Source: DATLGB01 sp964242305
GTDB taxonomy: Bacteria; Actinomycetota; Thermoleophilia; Solirubrobacterales; Solirubrobacteraceae
Direction: 5' to 3'
NCBI GenBank assembly: GCA_964242305.1
Contig: CAXTBB010000007.1
Coordinates: 62,001 to 126,000, forward strand
DNA length: 64,000 nucleotides
Positions 33,622-42,500 of this stretch are shown piece after piece. Both the position numbers and the translations under genes were made by a program. Numbering within the stretch: the first letter of the stretch is position 1; every line of letters starts with the position of its first letter. Under the pieces are notes generated by a model. That model saw only the letters and a program-made list of their open reading frames with translations. It was not told the DNA's origin and searched no databases.

Positions 33622-34770
33622 GTGTCCGGCCTTCGTCCGGCGCCGCGCCAGGCCCGGCCAGGCGGCTGGCCGGCCGCCCTCGGACGCGTGCTCGCGGACC
33701 CGGACGTCGTGGAGACGGCGTTCCAGCCGATCGTCGACCTGCAACGCGGCGTGGTCGTGGGCTACGAAGCGCTTGCTCGCTTCCCGGGGCCCGACGCCGC
33801 GTCGCCGCCAGAGTGGTTCGGGGCCGCGCGCGACCTCGGCATCGGCGATCGCCTGGAGGCGGCCGTCCTGACCGGGCAGTTGCGCGCCGTGGGGCGGCTT
33901 CCTCCGAACACGTTCCTGTCGGTCAACGTCTCGCCGGACACCATCGGGGCGGAGGCCGTTCAGCACGCCCTCGCCTCGGCGCCCTCACTGGAGTCGACGG
34001 TCCTCGAGGTGACCGAGCAGGCACCCGTCCTGGACTACGACGATCTCGCGGCCGCCCTCGCGCCTGCGCGCGAGCGCGGAGCCACGGTCGCCGTCGACGA
34101 CGCCGGCGCGGGCTACGCGAGCCTGAGCCATGTGATGCAGCTGCGTCCGGAGTTCGTCAAGCTCGACCGCTGGCTGATCACCGACTGCGACCTCGACCCG
34201 GCCAAGCTGGCCGCGCTCGAGATGCTGGGCGCCCTCGCCAGCCGCATCGACGCCTGGGTGATCGCCGAGGGCATCGAACGACCGGGCGAGCTCGAGGCGC
34301 TCTTGGACCTCGGCATCCCGCTGGCGCAGGGCTATCACCTGAGCCGTCCCGGCCCGGCAATGGGGGCCCTCCGGCCGGAGCTGTTCGCCTCGCTCATCGA
34401 GATGCAGCGCTGCCGGGAAGCGGGTGTCGGGGTGGCGGGGCTGATCGAGACCGTGCCGACGGCGCGCGCCGACCAGCCGAACACCCACGGAGAGGCGCTG
34501 CTCGCCGAACCTCGCGTCATGACCGTCGTCCTCGTCGACGAGCTCGACCGGCCCGTCGGCCTGGTTCGTCGCGACGGCTACGGAGGGCGCAACCGCCGGC
34601 CTGTCCTGGTCGTCGGCGTCGACGAGCCGCCCGCGGACCTCCTGCGGCGCGCGCTCGTGCGCGAGGCGTGGCTGCGCTTCGACCCGCTCGTCTGCCGTGA
34701 CGGCCGCGGGCGATACATCGGCATCGTCGCGATCGAGCGTCTCATCAGCGGGCTGCTCCCACCGACGTAG
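33622..34770 (+). CDS. EAL-domain cyclic di-GMP phosphodiesterase
   Basis: A 382-residue cytoplasmic protein. The EAL domain spans ~25-260: YEALARF carries the EAL motif, and the metal/catalytic set continues with SVNVSP, VLEVTEQ, DDAGAGYASL, FVKLDRWLI, VIAEGIE and AQGYHLSRP, essentially complete. It should hydrolyse cyclic di-GMP. The C-terminal ~110 residues look like a regulatory module (VMTVVLVDELDRPVGLVRRD and GIVAIERLI), possibly CBS-like. The GTG start at 33622 is 28 bases after the DUF1059 stop. Together with the two GGDEF cyclases in the window it forms local c-di-GMP turnover capacity. Confidence 0.9.
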   Translation: MSGLRPAPRQARPGGWPAALGRVLADPDVVETAFQPIVDLQRGVVVGYEALARFPGPDAASPPEWFGAARDLGIGDRLEAAVLTGQLRAVGRLPPNTFLSVNVSPDTIGAEAVQHALASAPSLESTVLEVTEQAPVLDYDDLAAALAPARERGATVAVDDAGAGYASLSHVMQLRPEFVKLDRWLITDCDLDPAKLAALEMLGALASRIDAWVIAEGIERPGELEALLDLGIPLAQGYHLSRPGPAMGALRPELFASLIEMQRCREAGVGVAGLIETVPTARADQPNTHGEALLAEPRVMTVVLVDELDRPVGLVRRDGYGGRNRRPVLVVGVDEPPADLLRRALVREAWLRFDPLVCRDGRGRYIGIVAIERLISGLLPPT

Positions 34771-34802
34771 CAGGCCCCGCGGAGCCGAGTTCCGATGTCA
34801 GC

Positions 34803-35075
34803 TCACCGCTTGGAACCGGCCTTGCCGCGCGACAGGATCGACTGCCCGGCCTTGAGGGCTGCGCCTCCGGCGAGCTTGCCGGCAGAGAGCGCCGTTCCCG
34901 CTGCCTGACTCGCCATGCCGCGGGCACGTGACGCGTCCTCGGACGCCTCGTTGCCGCGTCGTGTGGAGGCCGCCTTCGTCCCGGCCTCCTGCGACTTGGC
35001 CCTCGATTGATTGCGCTCCCTCGTCACTGCCGCCTTCTTGGCTGCTGCCTTGCGGTCTGCCTGCGCCTTCGCCAT
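34803..35075 (-). CDS. Small basic Ala/Lys-rich protein of unknown function
   Basis: A 90-residue, strongly basic protein (MAKAQADRKAAAKKAAVTRE, ending SILSRGKAGSKR), predicted mostly helical or disordered with no signal peptide. A good AGGGAG ribosome site stands before the ATG, which argues for a real gene. The composition recalls histone-like or nucleic-acid-binding peptides, but no family is recognised. It is separated from the phosphotransferase gene by ~125 bases and converges with the EAL gene. Confidence 0.6.
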   Translation of the reverse strand: MAKAQADRKAAAKKAAVTRERNQSRAKSQEAGTKAASTRRGNEASEDASRARGMASQAAGTALSAGKLAGGAALKAGQSILSRGKAGSKR

Positions 35076-35200
35076 GAGATCTCCCTGTCGTTGTGCGGGT
35101 GCGCATGAGACTTACCCGCCAGCCCCGCCGGCAAGCCTCAGGCGAGCAGGGACGTCGCGCGCGCGAACCGCGAGACCAGGGGCGCAACGGCGCGGCGGAG

Positions 35201-37147
35201 CTATGCGCGCTGGTTGCGGTTGAACTCGATCCAGCCGACGCCGGTGCGGCCGTCCGGGACGCTGACGGTGCACATCGCGCGGGGGAAGTGGGTGACGCGG
35301 CCGTCGGGTGCGACGAGCCGCAGCGCGCCGAACGCGACTGGCTCGATCTCGGTGGTGAGGTCCTCGGAGGTGATGGTGGCGGACGCGATGAGCCCGTTGT
35401 CGGCGATGGTCTCGGCGGTGGTCGCGGTCTGGAGCTCGGTGAGGTCGTCGCCGCGCTGGATGTAGCCGACCGCGAGGCCGGGCATCTCGGGGACGGTGAC
35501 GGTGTGGGTGTGCGTGCCGTCGTCGAGGTGCAGGGCGTTCCACATCCAGTCGTTGGCCCACCAGTCGCGCGCGCCCCACGAGTGGTCGCGCTGGCCGACG
35601 CCGGCGAAGGCGATCTCCTCGCCGTCGACGCGGACGGTGCCCGAGACGCGGCAGGGGATCTCGTAGCGCGTCGCGATCCGCCACTGGTAGGGGACACCGT
35701 CCGTCTCCCAGATCAGGTCGAGCTCGACGTCGGCAGGCGCGCCGGGCTCGTCGCGCAGCGGCGCCGACTCGTCGGCGTGTGCCGCGCCGACGGCGGCGAG
35801 CGTCACGCGGAAGCGCTGAAGCGGCGCCTCGCACGTCTGCGTGGCGCGCAGTCCGTCGCGGGAGATCGCCTGCGCGTCGTCGTCGAGCGCGGGCAGCGGC
35901 GCGGCGGCGTCGACGACCATCACCGCGGGGCGGCCGGGTCCGACCACGGCGGCGGTGTAGAGCGAGAGACCCTGGTTGGGGACGCGACCCAGCCGGACGT
36001 AGAGGCCGAGCGAGCCGTCGTCGCTGATCGCGTCGAAGTACCAGCTCTCGTTCCAGGCCGGCTCGGGGCCGGGGGCGTGGCGGCCCTCGTCCTCGGGCGC
36101 CGGGCGCAGCGGCTGCGGGCGGCTCCCCGACTCGGGCAGCAGCGCGAGCGCGTCGAGGTCGAGGACCTGCTGGGCGCTGCGCTCGAGGACCGCCATGAAC
36201 ATGTCGTCGCCGCGGTCGGTGCGCTGGACGACCATCGCGGCGACGATCGCCATGAGGACGTTGTGGAAGGTCTGGCGGCGGTACTCGTCCCAGCAGGCCT
36301 CTCGCGACAGGCCGGTCACGCCGAGCGCCTCCAGCTCGCCGAAGTACGTGTCGAAGAGCGCCTGCTCGTGCGCGCGGCGGTCCTCGATGACGAGGCCCCC
36401 GCCGATGAAGTACGCCGCGTCGAGCATCGCCGGACCCCAGGACACGGTCTGCCAGTCCACGACGGTGCACGTGTCGCCGGCGAAGAGGAGGTTGTCGAGG
36501 CGGTAGTCGCCGTGCACCAGCCCGAGCGGCTGCCGGCGGTCGGCCGCCCACCCGTCGACGGCGGCGGCGAAGCGCTCACACACCTCGACGTGCTCGGGCG
36601 CGATCCGGCCCTCGTAGCGCTCCAGGAAGCCGGGCAGGAGCATGCCCACCAGTGCCTGGTTGAGCGGGGACTCCTGGTTGAGCCACGGCGCCGTCCCGAC
36701 GTGCAGGTTGCCCAGCACCGGCGCGTGCACCCGCGCGAGCGCGCGCATCGCCAGCTGTGCCTCCGCGACGGTGCAGCCAGCGATCTGATCGCCCTGGACA
36801 CCCGCCTCGATGTCCTCGAGAACGAGCGTGAACCAGCCCTCGGCCTCGTCGTACTCCGCGAGATGGCATCCGGGCAGACCGTGCTGGATGCGACCGGCGA
36901 GCTCGCGGTAGAAGGCGACCTCGCGCGCGTACGCGCCCATGCCGACGCCGGTGGCGCGGCTGGTCGGATCCTCCGCGGCGAGCTTGACCACCACGCTCCC
37001 CCCGTCGGCGAAGGTGACGCGATGGCTCTGGCTCATCTGCCCGGTGCCGATCGCCGCCACCCCGGCGACCTCGAGGCCCGGGCGCTCGAGCACCTCGGCC
37101 AGCCAGTCGTCGGTGATGTCTTCGGGGGTGCGGACCAGCGTGGGCAT
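35201..37147 (-). CDS. Phosphotransferase (APH-like kinase) fused to AttH/DUF7064-like beta domains
   Basis: A 648-residue fusion. Residues 1-340 are an aminoglycoside-phosphotransferase-fold kinase: Gly-rich TGQMSQSHRV, lysine in VVVKL, the catalytic loop GLVHGDYRLDNLLF and metal Asp in TVVDWQTVSW. Residues ~370-648 form a lipocalin-like pair resembling AttH/DUF7064-7065 (WNESWYFDAISDDGSLGLYV, GVGQRDHSWGARDWW, FNRNQRA). Similar kinases occur in CoA-ester and steroid catabolic regions, where the phosphoacceptor is a small molecule. It follows the TetR gene by 11 bases and is certainly in its operon. The substrate is unknown. Confidence 0.8.
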   Translation of the reverse strand: MPTLVRTPEDITDDWLAEVLERPGLEVAGVAAIGTGQMSQSHRVTFADGGSVVVKLAAEDPTSRATGVGMGAYAREVAFYRELAGRIQHGLPGCHLAEYDEAEGWFTLVLEDIEAGVQGDQIAGCTVAEAQLAMRALARVHAPVLGNLHVGTAPWLNQESPLNQALVGMLLPGFLERYEGRIAPEHVEVCERFAAAVDGWAADRRQPLGLVHGDYRLDNLLFAGDTCTVVDWQTVSWGPAMLDAAYFIGGGLVIEDRRAHEQALFDTYFGELEALGVTGLSREACWDEYRRQTFHNVLMAIVAAMVVQRTDRGDDMFMAVLERSAQQVLDLDALALLPESGSRPQPLRPAPEDEGRHAPGPEPAWNESWYFDAISDDGSLGLYVRLGRVPNQGLSLYTAAVVGPGRPAVMVVDAAAPLPALDDDAQAISRDGLRATQTCEAPLQRFRVTLAAVGAAHADESAPLRDEPGAPADVELDLIWETDGVPYQWRIATRYEIPCRVSGTVRVDGEEIAFAGVGQRDHSWGARDWWANDWMWNALHLDDGTHTHTVTVPEMPGLAVGYIQRGDDLTELQTATTAETIADNGLIASATITSEDLTTEIEPVAFGALRLVAPDGRVTHFPRAMCTVSVPDGRTGVGWIEFNRNQRA

Positions 37148-37158
37148 CGGTTCTCCGA

Positions 37159-37782
37159 TCAGGCGGCCAGGCCGCGGTAATAGGTCTGGGCAAGCGCGAG
37201 TCCCCGCGCGAGGATGTCATCATCGCCGTTCGGGTCGTCGCGGAAGGCGAGCTCGTGGATGCGGTCGACCGCCTCGGTCATCACCAGGACGTCGAGCTCG
37301 GTCACGCGCTCGGGGAACAGCCCACGGGCGACCGCGTACGCGCGCATGCCGGCCGCGACCCGGCGCGTGTGCTCGCGCACCCGGGCGACGGCCGTCGCGC
37401 CGACCCGTCCCTCGAACCAGAGGATGCCGTGGCTGCGATGCTCGCGGTAGTACGCGACGTACACGTCGTAGACCGTGCGCACGGCGTCCTCCACCGAGGG
37501 ATCGTCGAGCGCGTCCAGCGCCCGCGTGGTCTGCGCGTCGAGCCGCTCGGTGTGGCGGATCATCAGCGCCGTCGCGATCTCGTCCTTGTCGGCGAACCAG
37601 CGGTAGATCGTCGACGCCGGCAGGCCGGCGCGGGCGGCGACCGCGGTGGTCGTGAAGGCGTCGTAGCCCTGCTCGCCGAGCAGTCGCTCGGCCGCGTCGA
37701 GGACCAGCGCGAGCTTGTCCCGGCTGCGTTGCTGCTGGGGCGCGCCACGCGAGGGAGCGACTCGACTGGAGGCGGCGGACAT
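37159..37782 (-). CDS. TetR-family transcriptional regulator
   Basis: A 207-residue repressor. The N-terminal helix-turn-helix includes LVLDAAERLLGEQGYDAFTT and RAGLPASTIYRWFADKDEIA. The C-terminal helical ligand domain is unassigned. ATG 37782 lies five bases downstream of a perfect operator-like palindrome (37788-37808), which suggests autorepression and a very short mRNA leader. It is followed by the APH-like fusion gene, its likely target. Confidence 0.9.
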   Translation of the reverse strand: MSAASSRVAPSRGAPQQQRSRDKLALVLDAAERLLGEQGYDAFTTTAVAARAGLPASTIYRWFADKDEIATALMIRHTERLDAQTTRALDALDDPSVEDAVRTVYDVYVAYYREHRSHGILWFEGRVGATAVARVREHTRRVAAGMRAYAVARGLFPERVTELDVLVMTEAVDRIHELAFRDDPNGDDDILARGLALAQTYYRGLAA

Positions 37783-37787
37783 GCCTA

Positions 37788-37808
37788 AAATGGAAACATA
37801 TTCCATTT
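37788..37808. promoter_or_regulatory. TetR operator: perfect 8-bp inverted repeat
   Basis: AAATGGAA-ACATA-TTCCATTT, two perfect 8-bp arms around a 5-base centre, directly upstream of the TetR start. A possible minus-strand -10 TATGTT lies inside it, so binding would block transcription of the TetR-kinase operon. Its AT-richness contrasts with the surroundings. Confidence 0.75.
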
Positions 37809-37963
37809 CTGGTTCGATGACAAGACGACCGCCTCGTTGTCGTCGAGCGCGACGCGTGCCGAACCTCGAAGAGGTCGTCCGGCTGGCTCGCATCGACTTC
37901 TTCACGATCTGAGCCCCAGAGCAACCGGGGTACCTTGTCGGTCTGGGTCCGTTCAGACCATCG

Positions 37964-39160
37964 ATGCGAACCGTCGCCCTCATCGCCGTCCTGGGGTGCT
38001 GGCTCGCGCCGAGCGTGGCCAGGGCCGGCGTCACCCTCGCCGAAGGGACGCCGACGCCCGGCTACGTCCACCTGGTGGCGACCGCGACGGCGGGGGACCT
38101 GCGGATCGCGGAGGAGGTCGACGGCGCCGACGTCGACGTGGCCGCCATGCCCGCGGCGGACGGCATCGAGGCGCGGTCGCCCTGGACGTGCCAGAGCAGC
38201 CGCACGTTCGTCGCGATCACAGGCGAGGAGCGCAGTGCGCCGATCACGGTGACGACGCCGCCCTGCGCGGAGCGCCTGACGGTGCGCGTCGCGGGGCACG
38301 TCGCGCTCGGCGGCACCCTGCGGGTGTCGCTGTTCGACGAGTGGCGCCGCGGCGACCTGGCCGCCGACGTCTGCGCCGTGCAACCGGACGGCGTGCGCAG
38401 CTGCCGCCACATTCAGACGCCGCCGTACCAGTTCATCGCCCACGCCGTGTTCCGGGCCTCGCATGCCGGCGAGTGGCGCGTCGAGGTCACCGATCCGACG
38501 CAGACCGTCCAGCGGGCGGTGATCGTCGTGCAGAAGCACTATCCGGCCGGAGAGCCGAAGGTGCTCTCGACGGGGGACTCGATGATGCTCAACCCGACGG
38601 TCGCGCTGCGGCACCGGCTGTCGGGCAAGGCGCGGATCATCGATGACGTCTACGCCGGCTCGGGCATCAGCCGGCCGTTCGTGATCGACTGGGCGACCCT
38701 GCCGGGCGAGCAGGTGCGCGCGTACCGGCCGGACGCGACGATCATCTCGCTCGGCATGGGGGACGGGCGCGACCTCGACTCGGCCACGTGCTGCGGCCCG
38801 GACTACGTCGCCGCCTACGCGACGCGGGTGCGGGCGATCATGCAGACCTACTCGCGCGGCGGCAAGGCCGCGGTCGTGTGGCTCAACGAGCCCTACCCGA
38901 GCAACCCGCTGCGGTGGCCCGCGGAGGCCGCGATCAACGCCGCCGTCGGTCTCGCCGCGCGCGACGTCCCGCGCGTGAAGGTGGTCGACCTTGCGGCGCT
39001 CATGACCCCGGGCGGCACCTACACGGCCTACCTTGACCGCGACGGGACCAACGTCCGGGTCCGGACCGCCGACGGCATCCACCTCAACCGGACGGGCGCC
39101 CGCATCGCTGCGCGGCTGGCGGGCGAGGCGCTGCGCCGGCTCGGCGTCCGCCTGCGCTGA
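37964..39160 (+). CDS. Secreted SGNH-hydrolase-like protein
   Basis: A 398-residue exported protein. A signal peptide (MRTVALIAVLGCWLAPSVARA) leads to a ~175-residue Cys-containing beta domain, then an SGNH/GDSL-type hydrolase: block I LSTGDSMML with the nucleophile Ser, block III-like ISLGMGDGRD, and block V TADGIHLNRTGARI with the Asp-His pair. Similar bacterial proteins remove or transfer acyl groups on cell-surface polysaccharide. The region 37809-37963 upstream shows no other gene. The substrate is unknown. Confidence 0.78.
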   Translation: MRTVALIAVLGCWLAPSVARAGVTLAEGTPTPGYVHLVATATAGDLRIAEEVDGADVDVAAMPAADGIEARSPWTCQSSRTFVAITGEERSAPITVTTPPCAERLTVRVAGHVALGGTLRVSLFDEWRRGDLAADVCAVQPDGVRSCRHIQTPPYQFIAHAVFRASHAGEWRVEVTDPTQTVQRAVIVVQKHYPAGEPKVLSTGDSMMLNPTVALRHRLSGKARIIDDVYAGSGISRPFVIDWATLPGEQVRAYRPDATIISLGMGDGRDLDSATCCGPDYVAAYATRVRAIMQTYSRGGKAAVVWLNEPYPSNPLRWPAEAAINAAVGLAARDVPRVKVVDLAALMTPGGTYTAYLDRDGTNVRVRTADGIHLNRTGARIAARLAGEALRRLGVRLR

Positions 39161-39234
39161 GACCTGGGTCCCGGCCGCCGCTGCGACCAATGGACGAGTG
39201 CAATTGGGACCCGGGTGCGGGGACCATCCTGAGC

Positions 39235-39462
39235 ATGATCAATCGACGCACCATCTCCGCACTCGCCCTCTCGGGCATCTTCGCGCTCGGCGCCGGCGGC
39301 GCCGCCCAGGCCAAGCACGGCGCCGACGACGGCCCCGCCCATCACGCTGGCGACGACCACGGGCAGCGCCACGGCGGCCACGGTGCCGACGACGGCAAGG
39401 CCAAGGCGGCGCGGCACGGCCGCCACCGCCACGGCGGCGACGACGGTCCCAACCACTCGTAG
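39235..39462 (+). CDS. Small secreted His/Asp-rich protein
   Basis: A 75-residue protein: a signal peptide (MINRRTISALALSGIFALGA to AQA) and a ~48-residue mature part of His, Gly, Asp, Arg and Lys (for example KHGADDGPAHHAGDDHGQRH). The mature peptide has more than ten His and should be disordered and able to bind divalent metals such as Ni, Zn or Cu. No defined family is recognised. It sits between the SGNH protein and the large protease, both exported. Confidence 0.6.
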   Translation: MINRRTISALALSGIFALGAGGAAQAKHGADDGPAHHAGDDHGQRHGGHGADDGKAKAARHGRHRHGGDDGPNHS

Positions 39463-39529
39463 CGCATCCGTCCGGGGGCGCGTCGACGTCTCGACGGTTT
39501 TCCGGGGTGCTGGCCGTTGTTATGGGTAG

Positions 39530-42500
39530 ATGAAGTCTCGGCAGCACCGATTCGCGCTCGTGACCCTGGCCGTGATCGCCGCCGCCTGGGCCGCGTGCGC
39601 GCCGGCCGGCGCGGCCCGGGTCGCGCGGGACCGCGTGCCGCATCAGGTCGTCGTCCGCTACGTGCCGGGTGCCACCGCGGCCGAGCGCGCGCAGGCGCGC
39701 GCGTCGGTCGCAGCGAAGCTCGGCCGGCGCCTCGGCCTGCCGAACGCCGAGCTGCTGACGCTGCACGGCGAGGACAACGTCCGCCGGGCGATCGCCGCCC
39801 TCACTGCGAACCCCGCCGTCAAGTACGCGGAAGCGAACGCCTATGCCAAGAGCGAGTCCCTGTGTCCGGGAACGCTCGTCAACGGCGCGCAGTGCATCCC
39901 CAACGATCCGCAGTTCGGCGTGCAGTACGGCGTCGACAACCACGCCCAGACCATCGCCGGCAACACCACGGGCACGGTGGCTGATGCCGACATCGACGCC
40001 GTGGAGGCGTGGAACATCAACCGGGGGTCCAACTCGGTGGTGGTGGCCGTCGTCGACTCCGGCATCGCCTACGACAACCCCGATCTGGCGCCCAACATGT
40101 GGTCGAACCCTGGCGAGATGGGGACGGACGCCCAGGGCGGCGACAAGCGCTCCAACGGCATCGACGACGACGGCAACGGCTATGTCGACGACTTCCGTGG
40201 GTGGGACGTCGTGGGCAAGAGCGTCATCGCGCCCGACGACGCCGACAACGACCCGCGCGACATCAGCGGCCACGGCACCCATGTCGCGGGGCTCATCGGC
40301 GCGGTCCCCAACAACGGCAAGGGTGTCGCCGGCGTCGACTGGAACGTCAAGCTCATGAACGTCCGCGTCCGCGCCGAGCGGTCCAACGAATCGAGCGCCG
40401 ACATCGCCGACGCCTTCATCTACGCAGCTCGCAACGGCGCCCGGATCGTCAACGTCTCCCTGTCCGAGCGCGACTACTCCCAGTACCTGTTGGACGCCAT
40501 CCGCGCCTATCCGAACGTCCTCTTCGTCGTGGCCGCGGGCAACGACGGGCTCAACCTCGATGCGCCCGGCAACGACCGCTGGCCCTGCGAGTACGACGCG
40601 GTCAACGTCATCTGCGTCGGCGCCACGGACCGGGCAGACCAGATGGCGACGTGGTCCAACCGCGGCCCGCAACACGTCGACGTGGCCGCCCCGGGCGCGC
40701 TGGTGATGAGCTCCCAGCCGGCCTACCAGCAGGTCGGCACCACCGACACCTTCGAGACCGATCCCTTCGCCGCTCCGGCGCGCTGGCTGAAGGGCGCGTC
40801 CGCGGGCGCCACCAACGACTGGGGGCTCTCGACCACCAATCGCCATTCCGGTGCGACCTCGCTCTCCAACCGGGTCGCCGGCCCGTCCCAGCCGGGCTCG
40901 GACACCTACGTGGAGACCGCGCAGCCCCTGAACCTGTCGGGGCGCACCGGCTGCGAGCTGCGCGGCTACATCTGGGTCGACACCGACGCCGGCTCCGGCC
41001 TCTACGTGCAGGCCCGCAAGGATCGCAACTTCATGGCGCCGTCGCGCACGCCCTCGCAGGACACGCCGACCCCCGACAACGACACGATGGGGTTCTTCAA
41101 CTCCGACCGCGACAAGAGCAAGCTGCGCCTCAACGTGTCCGATCTGGACGGCCTGTCCCAGGTCTTCGTCCGCTTCGGCGTGCTCCAGTCCACGGACGCG
41201 AGCTCGGCGCCCCGCGCGTGGGTCGACGACTTCGTCCCCTACTGCATGACGACGTCCTACTCCGCCGACGGCGTGGCCGACACGGACTACCTGGCCGGCA
41301 CCTCGATGTCCACGCCGCACGTCGCGGGCGTCGCCGCGCTCATGCTTTCCAAGGACCCCGGCCTCACGGTGGCGCAGCTGCGGGAGGGGCTCCTGCGGGC
41401 CGTCGACGTGCTGCCGAGCCTGAGCGGCAAGGTCGCCAACGGCGGCCGCATCAACGCCTACAAGGCGCTGGCCACCTCGAGTGTCCTCGTGAAGGACGGC
41501 ACGTTGAAGGTCGTCGCGGGCGACGGTGAGACCAACCACTTCAAGATCACCCGCTCCGGTAACGCGCTGGACGTGCAGGACGCGTGGACGCCGCTCGGCC
41601 AGAGCCCCATGGGCGGCTCCCGCCTGCTGCCCGGCGCGGGCTGCACCGCCGCCGGGGACACGGAGGTCACGTGCCCGGCCGCGGGCGTCACCGCCGCGGC
41701 GGTCGAGACGGGCGACCTCGTCGACACCGTCGACGCCGGCGGCGCGGGCGTCCCCGTGACGGTCGACAGCCAGCCGCAGTTCCCCGGTGCGCGCACCGGC
41801 AGCGCCGGCGGCGTCACGCAGACTCAGGCGACGCTGGCGGGCACGGCCAACCCCGGCGGCCAGGCGACGTCCGTGCACTTCGAGTGGGGGACGAGTGCGC
41901 TGGATCGGGTCACCCCGGCGCAGGACATCGGGGCCGACTCCAGCGACCACCCGGTCTCCGCGCAGCTCGGGGACCTGCTGCCCGGCACCACCTACCGGTT
42001 CCAGCTCGTCGCGAAGAACGCGGCCGGCACCACGAGAGGAGAGGTCGTGAGCTTCACCACCCGACCGACCGGCTCCTCGTATTCGAGCACGATTCTCAAC
42101 GACGCGCCGGTCGCGTTCTGGCACCTGGGGGAGACGGCCGGGACGACGGCCGGCGACCAGGTCAACGCCAACCCGGGGACCTACACCGGTTCGGTCGTGC
42201 TCGGCGCTCCGGGTGCCGTCGCCGGGGACACGGCCGCCCAGTTCACGGGCGCGACCGGCTCCTCCGTGACCGTGCCGGACTCCGCCTCGCTGCACACCGG
42301 CGACCAGTTCTCGTTCGAGGCGTGGGTCAAGCTCGGAAAGCTCGGCGCGCTGCAGCCCCTGGTCACCAAGGGCGCGCAGTTCTACATCTACCTGGACCAG
42401 CGCGGCCGCCCCGTCCTGCGCAAGCCGAACGCCGGGACGATCGTCACCGCCAAGACCGGCATCGCCGACACGACGCGCTTCCACCATGTCGTGGTCACGA

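Noticed and set aside
35093..37180. A 695-codon plus-strand open frame
   Set aside because: It is antisense to the kinase fusion; the translation is low-complexity Arg/Gly/Val, with no motifs.
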